A stretch of DNA of 64,000 nucleotides from NCBI GenBank assembly GCA_040766105.1, contig JAXGRD010000001.1, positions 186,001 through 250,000 on the forward strand, given 5' to 3'. Source of the DNA: JAXGRD01 sp040766105. Lineage in GTDB: Bacteria > Bacillota > Clostridia > Peptostreptococcales > Anaerovoracaceae. Positions 9,092 to 17,706 of this stretch are shown piece after piece (within the stretch, counting starts at the first letter, position 1; the number at the start of each line of letters is the position of its first letter). The translations under genes were made by a program, and so were the position numbers. The notes beneath the pieces are model-generated. The model made no database searches. It saw only the letters and a program-made list of their open reading frames with translations, and was not told the DNA's origin.

Positions 9092-9105
9092 CGACACAAA
9101 GGTAT

Positions 9106-9134
9106 AAAAAGACGGGCAACCTTAGCCGCCCGTC
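9106..9134 (-). terminator. Rho-independent terminator of thiolase gene
   Basis: GACGGGC (9111-9117) pairs with GCCCGTC (9128-9134) around a 10-base loop; on the minus strand the stem is followed by TTTTTA. It lies 25 bases beyond the thiolase stop. Confidence 0.85.
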
Positions 9135-9159
9135 CAATTCTTATTGTATTGTTTTGTGC

Positions 9160-10341
9160 TTAGTCTCTTTCCACCAGCAATGTGGTTCCCTGTCCGCCGC
9201 CGATACAGAGGGTTGCAAGACCCTTCTTGGCATCTCTCTTCTGCATTTCGAAGATGAGGGAGATGAGGATTCTACATCCGGAAGCACCGATGGGATGTCC
9301 CAACGCGATTGCTCCACCGTTTACGTTTACGATGTCCATGTTGAATCCAAGATCCTTAGCCACTGCCACAGACTGCGCTGCGAAGGCTTCGTTGGCTTCA
9401 ATCAGGTCCAGATCTTCGATCTTCCAACCGGCCTTTTCCAAAGCCTTGTTGGATGCGGGAACCGGTCCGATGCCCATGATCTTGGGATCTACGCCTGCGG
9501 ATGCATAGCCTGCAACCTTACACAGGGGCTTGAGTCCCAACTCATCAGCCTTTTCCTTGCTCATCACTACTACTGCTGCGCCGGAGTCATTGATTCCGGA
9601 GGCGTTTCCTGCGGTAACCATTCCGTCCTTCTTAAATGCCGGTCTCAACTTTGCCATACCTTCTACGGTTGCACCAGCCTTGGGATACTCGTCTGTATCA
9701 AAGATGATGGGATCACCCTTTCTCTGCGGAATCTCAACAGGAACGATTTCGTCCTTGAACTTACCGGCAGCCAATGCTGCTTCTGCTTTATTCTGAGAAG
9801 ATGCTGCAAATGCATCCAATTCTTCTCTAGTCAGGTTCCACTGTTCGCAGATGTTCTCAGCGGTGATACCCATGTGGTAATGATTGAACGCATCGGTTAA
9901 ACCGTCATGAACCATCATATCTATCATCTGTGTATCGCCCATTCTTGCGCCCCATCTCATCTTGGGAGCAACGTATCCCGAACCGGACATGCTCTCAGCA
10001 CCACCTGCCACGATGATGTCAGCATCGCCGGCCTTTATCATGGACGCCGCCATACCGATGACTCTCAGCCCGGACCCGCACACCTTGTTGATGCTCATGG
10101 AAGGAACTTCAATAGGGATCCCTGCTTCGATGGAAATCTGTCTTGCGATATTCTGACCCAGTCCGCCCTGTAAAACGGACCCCATCAGAACCTCATCCAC
10201 CATGTCCCCGGTAATGCCGGCACGCTCTAAAGCGGCCTTCACTGCGGTTGCACCCAATGTGGATGCGGGAACATTCTTCAAGGATCCACCGAAACTTCCG
10301 ATGGGTGTTCTGGCTGCACTAACAATTACTACTTCTCTCAT
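9160..10341 (-). CDS. thlA: Acetyl-CoA C-acetyltransferase (thiolase)
   Basis: A 393-residue biosynthetic thiolase condensing two acetyl-CoA to acetoacetyl-CoA, the entry step of clostridial butyrate formation. Nucleophilic Cys88 is in NKVCGSGLRV; the other signatures are GHPIGASGCR and the C-terminal CIGGGQGT with the second catalytic cysteine. A strong AAGGAGG precedes the ATG and a terminator follows, so it is expressed alone. The partner hbd gene lies at 56.8 kb rather than beside it; no crotonase or butyryl-CoA dehydrogenase is in the window. Confidence 0.95.
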   Translation of the reverse strand: MREVVIVSAARTPIGSFGGSLKNVPASTLGATAVKAALERAGITGDMVDEVLMGSVLQGGLGQNIARQISIEAGIPIEVPSMSINKVCGSGLRVIGMAASMIKAGDADIIVAGGAESMSGSGYVAPKMRWGARMGDTQMIDMMVHDGLTDAFNHYHMGITAENICEQWNLTREELDAFAASSQNKAEAALAAGKFKDEIVPVEIPQRKGDPIIFDTDEYPKAGATVEGMAKLRPAFKKDGMVTAGNASGINDSGAAVVVMSKEKADELGLKPLCKVAGYASAGVDPKIMGIGPVPASNKALEKAGWKIEDLDLIEANEAFAAQSVAVAKDLGFNMDIVNVNGGAIALGHPIGASGCRILISLIFEMQKRDAKKGLATLCIGGGQGTTLLVERD

Positions 10342-10401
10342 TTTTGGATTCCTCCTTAACTGTATCTAAACAAAACTATTGCATAATTATTACCCTGCTT
10401 A

Positions 10402-10431
10402 ACTATACAATAGGTTTTTCAGACAAATCAA
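10402..10431 (-). promoter_or_regulatory. Candidate promoter of thiolase gene
   Basis: Minus-strand TTGATT, 18-base spacer and TATAGT, leaving about 55 bases of leader before the ATG at 10341. Assigned by eye; the -10 and -35 each match four or more consensus positions. Confidence 0.5.
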
Positions 10432-10442
10432 GCGTTAAGTTA

Positions 10443-11381
10443 TTAACTTTTGAATTTGATTATATACTTCTCAATTAGCTTGCAAGGGCGATAAGAAAGC
10501 TTCGCTTTTCGCAGGTTGGGAATACCCATATCTTCTTCTCGATTGATATACTTTACATGAGAGGCCATATGTTTGCAAAACTCGTTATTGATGGCCTGAT
10601 ACAACCCCCGAAAGTTCACGTTTGCTTTTTCCACATGCTCCGTGACGGTACTCTTGCCCAGCTCCCCGCCGATGGCGATGGCTTCAATCTTCCCATCGAT
10701 AAGTATGGCTCCCGCTTTATATCCCACCCTTTCGATATTTTTAAACACATCCTTCATGGCGGTTTCTTCCATCTTCAGAAGCTCCATCTCATGGGCAGGC
10801 ACATCCTTCCTTTTGTTGAACTCATCGATGAATCGCATGGCATCTTCCGCCATATCGGAAGTCATGGTTACATATTCATATTCAAAATTGCGGTGAAAAT
10901 AATTCAAGTGGTTTTTCTTCCCGTGGTATTCTCTACCCTTTAGATCGATCAGGTCCTGTGTACGATAGACATAGTCGTAGTTGGGTCTATCCTCCTGATA
11001 AATCATTTCACCGGGAAGGGCTTCCTTGATGCAATCAATCATGTGCAGGGGTACCAGCCGCAGGCTAAACTCATATCCGGCGTCCTCAAAGATCTTCCTC
11101 GCCTCGTAGATGGTTTCCCTCAACTTCTCCGGGTTATACTTCCCGGTTCTGGTCAGTGGCGGGAACATAAAGGGAAGAACGACGCCCTCTTCCAGCTCCA
11201 AGTGACTAATTCCGGTAATACACAAATAGTCCCCTATAATTTTCCAACTAAATTTATTGATATCTCTCCACATATAGAGGGCAGAAAAAGACAATCCCGA
11301 AGTTTTGTACTCGTACCCACGTAGGTATTCTTCCAGGATTGTCTGATTCTCCATGGAGATTCTTCCATCAAACATGTACAT
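10443..11381 (-). CDS. DUF2156 (GNAT-like acyl/aminoacyl transferase) protein
   Basis: A 312-residue soluble protein resembling the C-terminal catalytic domain of phosphatidylglycerol lysyltransferase, seen in YHGKKNHLNYFHRNF, AIAIGGELGKSTVTEHVEKA, NFRGLYQAINNEF and the final NREEDMGIPNLRKAKLSYRP. The domain is a double GNAT fold. No membrane flippase domain is present, so a lipid substrate is uncertain; in clostridia this stand-alone form is common and uncharacterised. It starts ten bases beyond the isochorismatase-fold gene and closes the surE operon. Confidence 0.8.
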   Translation of the reverse strand: MYMFDGRISMENQTILEEYLRGYEYKTSGLSFSALYMWRDINKFSWKIIGDYLCITGISHLELEEGVVLPFMFPPLTRTGKYNPEKLRETIYEARKIFEDAGYEFSLRLVPLHMIDCIKEALPGEMIYQEDRPNYDYVYRTQDLIDLKGREYHGKKNHLNYFHRNFEYEYVTMTSDMAEDAMRFIDEFNKRKDVPAHEMELLKMEETAMKDVFKNIERVGYKAGAILIDGKIEAIAIGGELGKSTVTEHVEKANVNFRGLYQAINNEFCKHMASHVKYINREEDMGIPNLRKAKLSYRPCKLIEKYIIKFKS

Positions 11382-11390
11382 GAACGTACC

Positions 11391-11942
11391 CTACTTGATG
11401 ATAGCGGAGATTTGCTTGAACTCCGGTGCCTTGGAAGTCTCCAGTAGTTCAAACAAAATCGCTTCATGGGATGTAATGATGGCCCCGGATTTTTCCATGG
11501 TTCGCAATGCGATATCCTTGGCTTCCTTTTCACGGGAAGATACACAATCTGCAGCGACGAACACGTTGTAACCGGCTGCCAAGAGATCCAAGACCGTTTG
11601 CTGCACGCAGATATGCGTCTCGATGCCGCATACCACTACTGTATCTGCGCCACTTTCTTCTACCGCATCCACAAACTCCTGAGTTTTCATGGCACTAAAG
11701 GTCACTTTTTCAATATGCTCAAAATCCCCCAGTGCTTCGGCTACTCCCTCGGTGGTAGGTCCGATTCCCTTTGTGTATTGCTGTGTCACCAAAATTTCCA
11801 CACCTAAGACTCTGCCGCCTGCAACGAGCTTTGCAGCAGTTTGCTCTGTTTTCTCCGCATCATTCATCACCGGCAACAACCGGGTTTGAAAGTCAATTGC
11901 GGCAAAAATTGTTCTGTCCTTTTGAAGTCTAATCGTCTTCAT
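11391..11942 (-). CDS. Isochorismatase-fold cysteine hydrolase
   Basis: A 183-residue protein of the isochorismatase/nicotinamidase superfamily. The catalytic Asp17 is in AAIDFQTRLLP, the lysine region is EKVTFSAMKTQEF, and the nucleophilic cysteine is in GIETHICVQQTVLDLL. Such small family members hydrolyse amide or ester bonds of small metabolites; the substrate here is not predictable. The ATG lies inside the last codons of surE (14-base overlap) with GGGGAAAG upstream. Confidence 0.88.
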   Translation of the reverse strand: MKTIRLQKDRTIFAAIDFQTRLLPVMNDAEKTEQTAAKLVAGGRVLGVEILVTQQYTKGIGPTTEGVAEALGDFEHIEKVTFSAMKTQEFVDAVEESGADTVVVCGIETHICVQQTVLDLLAAGYNVFVAADCVSSREKEAKDIALRTMEKSGAIITSHEAILFELLETSKAPEFKQISAIIK

Positions 11943-12702
11943 TGTTCTTTCCCCATTTCTTTAAATTTTCTATCTCACTATAATTTGTCATATCGCATTG
12001 AAGTGGCGTGATGCTGGCATATCCTTCTTGGTCAGCGATGACATCGATATTGGTGTTAACGCTGTTGTAGACCACCGGCATGCCGTGATACCAGTACTCT
12101 TCCCCGCCATCCTTTCCTTCCTTTGGATTAAACCATTCCTCGTATCCTCTTACCCCAAGTCGGGTGAATTTAACTCCCTTTATTTCTTCCTTGGGAAGAT
12201 TAGGCGTGTTGATGTTCAAGGTAATGGGATTGCCGATGTACTTCCTGATATAGGGAAGAACATCCACCGCCAAGGCGCAAGCTACGTCAAAATGCTCAGC
12301 TTCGTGGCTGTTGCAGGAAACCGCTACAGATGGCTTTCCGCATAAGGCCCCCTCAATGGCAGCCGCCACCGTTCCCGAGTAAATGGTGTCTGTCCCCAGG
12401 TTTCCGCCGTGGTTCACACCTGAATATACCAAGTCAATGTGAATACCCCTTACTTCCAAGTATCGAAGTCCCAGTTTAACACAGTCCGCAGGGGTCCCTT
12501 TTACCTTAAGCGCCATAACCGCATTGCAGTAGCCAATCTCATCGATGGTGATTGCATTGCGAACGGTAATACTATGGCCCGCTGCACTCCTCTCCACGCT
12601 GGGGGATGCCACGTAGACATCGGCTTCCTTGGAAAGGGCGTTGACCAACTCCTGTAATCCTCTGGCATGTATGCCGTCATCATTTGAAACGAGTATATTC
12701 AT
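11929..12702 (-). CDS. surE: 5'/3'-nucleotidase SurE
   Basis: A 257-residue metal-dependent nucleotidase. It starts MNILVSNDDGIHARGL with the metal-binding Asp8-Asp9 pair; ASPSVERSAAGHSIT, YSGVNHGGNLGTD and YSGTVAAAIEG are the other SurE signatures. It dephosphorylates nucleoside monophosphates and related compounds in stationary phase or stress. First gene of a three-gene minus-strand operon; a TATAAT-like element lies on the minus strand about 35-45 bases before the start. Confidence 0.95.
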   Translation of the reverse strand: MNILVSNDDGIHARGLQELVNALSKEADVYVASPSVERSAAGHSITVRNAITIDEIGYCNAVMALKVKGTPADCVKLGLRYLEVRGIHIDLVYSGVNHGGNLGTDTIYSGTVAAAIEGALCGKPSVAVSCNSHEAEHFDVACALAVDVLPYIRKYIGNPITLNINTPNLPKEEIKGVKFTRLGVRGYEEWFNPKEGKDGGEEYWYHGMPVVYNSVNTNIDVIADQEGYASITPLQCDMTNYSEIENLKKWGKNNEDD

Positions 12703-12868
12703 TTATTATCAGCCTTTCTATTTTTTCTTCGCACATTATAGCACATTTGCCCCTTCTCATACTAAAGTTTTATGTGCTATACATGAAATTAACACTATTC
12801 ACTGAGTGACATAAAATTGTCTCTCATGTATTCTCATTGTATGGAAATCAGTACAAAAGGAGGAACTC

Positions 12869-13183
12869 ATGTACAATCAAGCTCAACTGGAACACTACGT
12901 AGGCCATGAACACAGAAACGAACTGACCACTTTGGCAGGTGGCAACGAAGGTAAACTGTCCAACTTAAATTTCAAGAACCCGAAGGTTGCATTAATCTTA
13001 TCCATATTGGTAGGAGTTATTGGTATTGACCGTCTCTACCAAGGGGGCATCAAGATGTTCTTCAGCAAGATCTTCATGATTATACTGACCTTTGGTACAT
13101 GGTATATTGCAGACATCTACTTCTGTCGCAAGATGGTTCAAATGGATAACTACGACAAACTCATGAAAGCAGTGAGCGCATAA
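12869..13183 (+). CDS. TM2-domain small membrane protein
   Basis: A 104-residue protein with a soluble N-terminal 40 residues and a TM2 domain: KVALILSILVGVIGIDRLYQGG, then a charged turn and IFMIILTFGTWYIADIYF, with the conserved GxDRFY-like motif as GIDRLYQG. AAAAGGAGG precedes the ATG. TM2 proteins are two-helix membrane proteins of unknown molecular role. It converges tail-to-tail on the LuxR-type gene (three-base gap). An 8-bp inverted repeat (TTTTATGT at 12768, ACATAAAA at 12809) lies in its upstream region. Confidence 0.82.
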   Translation: MYNQAQLEHYVGHEHRNELTTLAGGNEGKLSNLNFKNPKVALILSILVGVIGIDRLYQGGIKMFFSKIFMIILTFGTWYIADIYFCRKMVQMDNYDKLMKAVSA

Positions 13184-13186
13184 ACT

Positions 13187-14140
13187 TTACGCTTCGCTTT
13201 CTTCCGTTTGATTAATGATATTATTGATCCCACCTCTGTTTTTTATCTTCAGTTTCTTGAAGATATTATACACGTGGGTTTTTACTGTACTTTGGGAAAT
13301 GAACAATAGCTCAGCAATCTCGGCGTTGCTCTTCCCTTCATAAATGAGCTTTACCAAATCTCGCTCTCGCGTGGTAAGATCATATTCCAAGGCTACATCA
13401 TCCAGTCTCTTCTCGATACTGTGGCCTTTGTTTTCTTCCTCTTTATATGCATCTGAAAAGTCCACCTTATATATGAAATATATATTTGCAATATTTACAA
13501 TAAACCAAAAGATAATGGTCAAATCCAAGGGTTCCCGAATGAATCTGCTGTTGCCCCAATACACGGATCCCTCTCCCCAGAAATAGGATGCATAGTTCCA
13601 GACCAGCATAGCTGTAACGAGGACCATATAAATGAAGTTTTCCTTCTGGTGATTCACAATGGCCTTGCTCATATATACCACGCTGCCCGTCAGCAGAATG
13701 AGGAGAAGCACGATGTCCGTGGTCAGCAGAATCCATCTAAGAGTATAGAAGGTCTCCAGGGGCACAATCACAGAGGTTACGAGCCAAAAGACGGCATAGA
13801 TTCCAATGAAGACCATGGCGCCCTTGTGAAATGTGGGATACTCTTCACTGCGCATAATCATTTGTTGCAAGTTCATCCAAAGGAAGAAGAGAATGGCCAT
13901 GATGCTCATTCCGATACGCAGAACCACCGTATTCTCTAAACTTCCAATAGAGTAATCCGTGTAGTATATGATCATATCGTAGATGCTCATAATAAATAAG
14001 CCAATCATAAAATATCTCAGCCCGGTGTTGAGTTTCGATTTTCTTTTCTTTCCGGCAAGTATTACTATTGTAATTCCGGAAATGCTGAGAAACATTGCTA
14101 CCAGATAACATGCTATGATGACAAACTTCAAGGTTTCCAT
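13187..14140 (-). CDS. Membrane-anchored LuxR-type HTH regulator
   Basis: About 317 residues: an N-terminal block of roughly seven hydrophobic segments (residues 5-235) followed by a cytoplasmic linker and a C-terminal LuxR/FixJ DNA-binding domain, LTTRERDLVKLIYEGKSNAE then LLFISQSTVKTHVYNIFKKL. The architecture implies a sensor that binds DNA while in the membrane, or is released from it. ATG 14140 is preferred because AGGAGG lies ten bases before it, whereas ATG 14149 is almost on top of that site. Signal and targets are unknown; the convergent TM2 gene is its nearest neighbour. Confidence 0.85.
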   Translation of the reverse strand: METLKFVIIACYLVAMFLSISGITIVILAGKKRKSKLNTGLRYFMIGLFIMSIYDMIIYYTDYSIGSLENTVVLRIGMSIMAILFFLWMNLQQMIMRSEEYPTFHKGAMVFIGIYAVFWLVTSVIVPLETFYTLRWILLTTDIVLLLILLTGSVVYMSKAIVNHQKENFIYMVLVTAMLVWNYASYFWGEGSVYWGNSRFIREPLDLTIIFWFIVNIANIYFIYKVDFSDAYKEEENKGHSIEKRLDDVALEYDLTTRERDLVKLIYEGKSNAEIAELLFISQSTVKTHVYNIFKKLKIKNRGGINNIINQTEESEA

Positions 14141-14216
14141 GTGTTTCATTCCTCCTTTTGGTAACCCGTAATATTATATCATCTTTTCTCTTTTATAACA
14201 CCATTATTCTTACACA

Positions 14217-14248
14217 CCAAGAAACTCGGGAAAACCCGAGTTTCTTGG
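14217..14248. terminator. Strong 14-bp hairpin between nhaC and the LuxR-type gene
   Basis: CCAAGAAACTCGGG (14217-14230) and its perfect complement (14235-14248) flank an AAAA loop. It lies 43 bases after the NhaC stop, so it most likely ends that minus-strand transcript, although no clear T-run follows on either strand. Confidence 0.65.
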
Positions 14249-14290
14249 CCATTACTTAATTGGCATTTACTTACACGGTAGAAAAATCCG

Positions 14291-15976
14291 TTATGCCTCC
14301 AGTGATTTGAGCGCTTCCTGTTTTTCTCGCTCTCTTTCTTCCAGTATCTTCTGATACTCTTCCTCGCTCATCTTCTTCATAGAGATTCCTGTGAATCCGT
14401 AGAAGATGGAAACCAATGGGTTGATTAGGTTCAAGAATGCATATCTTGCATATCCGCCACCGGGGCCACCCCAGGTCTGTACACCTAAGAAGGTCTGCAT
14501 CGTTGCACCGCAGGTGTTCCAAGGCACTAAGGATGATGTCATGGTTCCTGCGTCTTCCAAACATCTGGACAGGTTTCTGGGATCCAGTCTTCTGTCTTCA
14601 AATGCCTCCTTGTACATTCTTCCCGGAAGGATGATGGACAGGTACTGGTCTGCTGCGATTACGTTCATGAAGATGCAGCTGAATACGGTAACGGTTACCA
14701 AGGATCCAACGTTCTTGACGAACTTCAACATTGCGCCTGCCAAGGATGCCAGCATTCCGGAAGCATCCATGATACCGCCGTAGCACATTGCACAGATGAT
14801 TAGGTTGATAGTCCATAGCATGGAGTCCATACCGCCTCTGGTCAATAGTTGATTTAAATTAAATTGGGTTTCAGCAGCTGCGCCCCAGCCCATTTCCTTG
14901 GCTAGGTTGGCAAAGTCCGCTGCGTCCATATCCAGAAGATCTCCCGGCCTTACCGTGTCACCTCCCAGTTCCAGTACATTCATTGCCACATTGGAGTCCG
15001 GTGGGAGTGAGGCAGCCAAGCTGTTGAAAGCATCACTGACTTCAAACTCGTATCCATAGTGAAGGATGCCCAGCCAATCGGCGAGGGGTACTCCTTGAAT
15101 AATGCTTCCTAAGATACAGCCCAAGATGATACCACCCAGCAGTCCGGGCAGTGCCGGCAACTTCAGGGCAACGATGATGATAACCACTAGTGGTGGCAAC
15201 AGTAACCATGGATTAATTACAAAGGCATCTTTGATGCCATCCTGAATTGCCGTAACGTTTTCCATACTTACATTATCGCTGTGACCGCTACCCATGATGG
15301 CAAAGATAATCAGAGAAATGATGAGGGAAGGCGTTACCGTCCAGACCATGTGTCTGATGTGGTTAAAAAGTGTGGATCCTGCGATAGCAGGAGCCAGGTT
15401 TGTGGTGTCGGAAAGAGGAGACATCTTGTCACCGAAGTAAGCTCCGGATACGATGGCACCTGCTGTCATAGCAGGCTCGATGCCCAGACCCTGTCCGATA
15501 CCGATAAGTGCGATACCGATGGTTCCGGCAGTGGTCCAGGAAGAACCGGTAGCCAGAGCAACGATACAACACAGAATACAGCCGGCAAATAAGAAGATGC
15601 TCGGCTTCAAAATCATAAGTCCGTAGTAAATCATTGCGGGAACGACACCGGAGGCAATCCAGCCGCCGATGAGCAGACCAACAGTCATGAGGATGAGCAT
15701 TGCCTGCATAGAACGGTTGATGGAAGCCATGATACCTGCTTCCAGAAATGACCACTTATAGCCGTTGAGAACAGCTACGATGGCTGCGACGATAGCGGAT
15801 GCGATCAGCGGAATGTGAAGTTCTCCGTAACCGCAGGTGAAGGCATTTTCGTCTCCTGCAGGCTTACCCATAATTAGGTTGGCCAGCATTTGCAAAATGT
15901 CCATGGCATACATGAGAGCGATAACGGTAAACAACATTACCAGCCCCACTTGCCACATCGGGATTTTTCTACCCAT
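14291..15976 (-). CDS. nhaC: Na+/H+ antiporter NhaC family
   Basis: A 561-residue membrane protein with about twelve hydrophobic segments. Family marks are ATGSSWTTAGTIGIALIGIG, SGAYFGDKMSPLSDTTNLA with the conserved ion-pathway residues, and the late TSSLVPWNTCGA. It exchanges cytoplasmic Na+ for external protons. GGAGG precedes the ATG. It is longer than the usual 460-480 residues because of a soluble loop of about 60 residues near position 330-380 (SLAASLPPDSNVAMNVLELG onwards). It is probably monocistronic, bounded by the hairpin at 14217 and a 200-base upstream gap. Confidence 0.9.
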   Translation of the reverse strand: MGRKIPMWQVGLVMLFTVIALMYAMDILQMLANLIMGKPAGDENAFTCGYGELHIPLIASAIVAAIVAVLNGYKWSFLEAGIMASINRSMQAMLILMTVGLLIGGWIASGVVPAMIYYGLMILKPSIFLFAGCILCCIVALATGSSWTTAGTIGIALIGIGQGLGIEPAMTAGAIVSGAYFGDKMSPLSDTTNLAPAIAGSTLFNHIRHMVWTVTPSLIISLIIFAIMGSGHSDNVSMENVTAIQDGIKDAFVINPWLLLPPLVVIIIVALKLPALPGLLGGIILGCILGSIIQGVPLADWLGILHYGYEFEVSDAFNSLAASLPPDSNVAMNVLELGGDTVRPGDLLDMDAADFANLAKEMGWGAAAETQFNLNQLLTRGGMDSMLWTINLIICAMCYGGIMDASGMLASLAGAMLKFVKNVGSLVTVTVFSCIFMNVIAADQYLSIILPGRMYKEAFEDRRLDPRNLSRCLEDAGTMTSSLVPWNTCGATMQTFLGVQTWGGPGGGYARYAFLNLINPLVSIFYGFTGISMKKMSEEEYQKILEEREREKQEALKSLEA

Positions 15977-16131
15977 AATAATCCTCCTTTAGCAAAATGT
16001 GTGAAAAAATAAAAATAATAAGAAATAAGCTTACTATTTCATTATGACTTCCTGCAATTTTCAGACAATTCTACTTAAGTTGTATTTAACTAAACCTTCT
16101 CTAGCACTATAGTTGTATTCTGTCTAAGCAA

Positions 16132-16163
16132 TGAAAAAGGACCTGTATGGATATACAAGTCCT
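16132..16163 (-). terminator. Rho-independent terminator of sirtuin operon
   Basis: AGGACCTGTAT (16138-16148) pairs with ATACAAGTCCT (16153-16163), one G-U pair, four-base loop; on the minus strand it is followed by TTTTTC. It lies 18 bases after the sirtuin stop. Confidence 0.82.
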
Positions 16164-16180
16164 CGCATGACTTCTCACAC

Positions 16181-16933
16181 TCATCGTTGGATGAATACAA
16201 CTTCTCCTAATACCTCGCCAATGGGGTCGTTAATCTCCAAGTCCACAAACATATGCCCAGCACCCTTGCTCTTATTAATGAGCACAATCTTGTCCCCTCT
16301 AAAGTAGTTAACAAAACTCGCTGCAGGATAAACCACCAGTGAGGTTCCCCCGATAATCAGGGTATCTGCATTCTTGATAGCTTCCACAGCGCCTGAAATA
16401 ACCTCTTCATCCAAGGCTTCTTCATAGAGCACGACATCCGGCTTGATGATCCCTCCACACTTGCTACAGTGAGGAATATGTCCCGTACAATTTTTTTCAT
16501 CCATCATATAGTTTAAATCATAGGCAGCGCCACAGTTCATGCACAGGTTCCGCTGCACCGAGCCGTGAACCTCAAAGACATTCTCACTTCCCGCTTTTTG
16601 GTGAAGACCGTCAATGTTTTGTGTCACCACTGCTGAAAGTTTACCTTCCCGCTCCAGCTGCGCCAAAGCCAGATGAGCTTTATTGGGCTCCGCATGTGGA
16701 TAGACCATATTGTTCATGTAGTAGTCAAAGAACGTTTCCGTGTCAGCAAGAAAAAAGCTGTGAGAAATCATCTGTTCCGGCGACCTACCATATGCCTGCT
16801 TTGCCTTATACAATCCCGTTTCCGATCGAAAGTCGGGAATATCACTCTCCGTGGAAACTCCGGCACCACCAAAAAAGACGATGTTTTTGCTCTCGTCAAT
16901 TATCTCCTGTAATACCAACCATTTTTCCTTCAT
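16181..16933 (-). CDS. SIR2-family NAD-dependent protein deacylase
   Basis: A 250-residue sirtuin. NAD-binding GGAGVSTESDIPDFRS is at residues 22-37, the catalytic segment includes TQNIDGLHQKAG and FEVHGS with the catalytic histidine, and the structural zinc is held by CMNCG and CSKCGG. Sirtuins remove acetyl or acyl groups from lysines using NAD. ATG 16933 is preferred: GGGAGG precedes it at eight bases, and a longer frame would begin inside that site. It is downstream of the TIGR03915/TIGR03916-like pair and may share a transcript with it. Confidence 0.94.
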   Translation of the reverse strand: MKEKWLVLQEIIDESKNIVFFGGAGVSTESDIPDFRSETGLYKAKQAYGRSPEQMISHSFFLADTETFFDYYMNNMVYPHAEPNKAHLALAQLEREGKLSAVVTQNIDGLHQKAGSENVFEVHGSVQRNLCMNCGAAYDLNYMMDEKNCTGHIPHCSKCGGIIKPDVVLYEEALDEEVISGAVEAIKNADTLIIGGTSLVVYPAASFVNYFRGDKIVLINKSKGAGHMFVDLEINDPIGEVLGEVVFIQR

Positions 16934-16971
16934 TTCTGTAACCTCCCTGCTCATCTATTATACCATAAATT

Positions 16972-17706
16972 TCACTTCATTTCCGTTAGATGCTTCCAAT
17001 ATCTCACCGGCATAAAGTTCTTCTGGCATCGGGGATTGGTCCGTTCCTTAATGGCGATGGTGCGAAAATAATCCCTCCACAATCGCTGGTACTTTTGTTC
17101 TTCTTGCGAATCAGGGGGAACTTGATCCGGTGATAGCTCTGAGATATACCACTTTCCACGGGCAGAGAATAACGCCTTATTTCTTCTGACATCATGGATG
17201 ATAAAGGCTTCATTCTTAAAGCGATCGGAAAAATGAGGACCAAAGAACTCCACAATGTCGTGGTCCGGCTCAATGGCGCTGTACAATACCTGATTTCCCA
17301 GAAGGGAGAAGCGAATCAATCCCTTCAGTCGATGAATCTCCGTTGACACACGCCCCTCTATCCGCTGCAGGGCAAAGACCGTGGCATCCCCGTGAAGCTT
17401 GTTCACCCCGTCGCCTTCTCGGAATCCCAGCCGCACATATTCCAGAATAACCGTATCCTTCCCTTCTTCAGAGGAACGGTAAGCGCGGTACAGTCGCTTT
17501 AAGTCATAATAAGAAATCTTCTCCCCTATGGCTTTGTAAACAATATCTGCCTTGTCTTCCTCCGTCGCCTGGTCGCGAAAGCCCGTGAGAAAGTTGGGCT
17601 GGTACCGATCCCTTTCAAAGATTCCTACCGCTTTTTCACCATAGTAGTTGTAATAGATACACGTAAGGAGGCCTTCAAAGGTTCCGTCATAGGTGTAATC
17701 AATCAT
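16972..17706 (-). CDS. TIGR03915-type putative DNA repair/metabolism protein (DUF4130)
   Basis: A 244-residue protein starting MIDYTYDGTFEGLLTCIYY. The first part YTYDGTFEGLLTCIY and the later HRLKGLIRFSLLGNQVLYSA, PDHDIVEFFGPHFSDRF and LFSARGKWYI match my memory of the family always encoded beside a radical SAM protein and predicted to act in DNA repair. ATG 17706 is chosen for its spacing from AAAGGAG; it overlaps the radical SAM stop by eight bases, so the two are coupled. The biochemical activity is unknown. Confidence 0.83.
   Translation of the reverse strand: MIDYTYDGTFEGLLTCIYYNYYGEKAVGIFERDRYQPNFLTGFRDQATEEDKADIVYKAIGEKISYYDLKRLYRAYRSSEEGKDTVILEYVRLGFREGDGVNKLHGDATVFALQRIEGRVSTEIHRLKGLIRFSLLGNQVLYSAIEPDHDIVEFFGPHFSDRFKNEAFIIHDVRRNKALFSARGKWYISELSPDQVPPDSQEEQKYQRLWRDYFRTIAIKERTNPRCQKNFMPVRYWKHLTEMK

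Noticed and set aside
9007..9105. Possible CRISPR array
   Set aside because: Only three 17-19 bp units with 14-16 bp gaps and no cas genes; copies are promoter-embedded palindromes.
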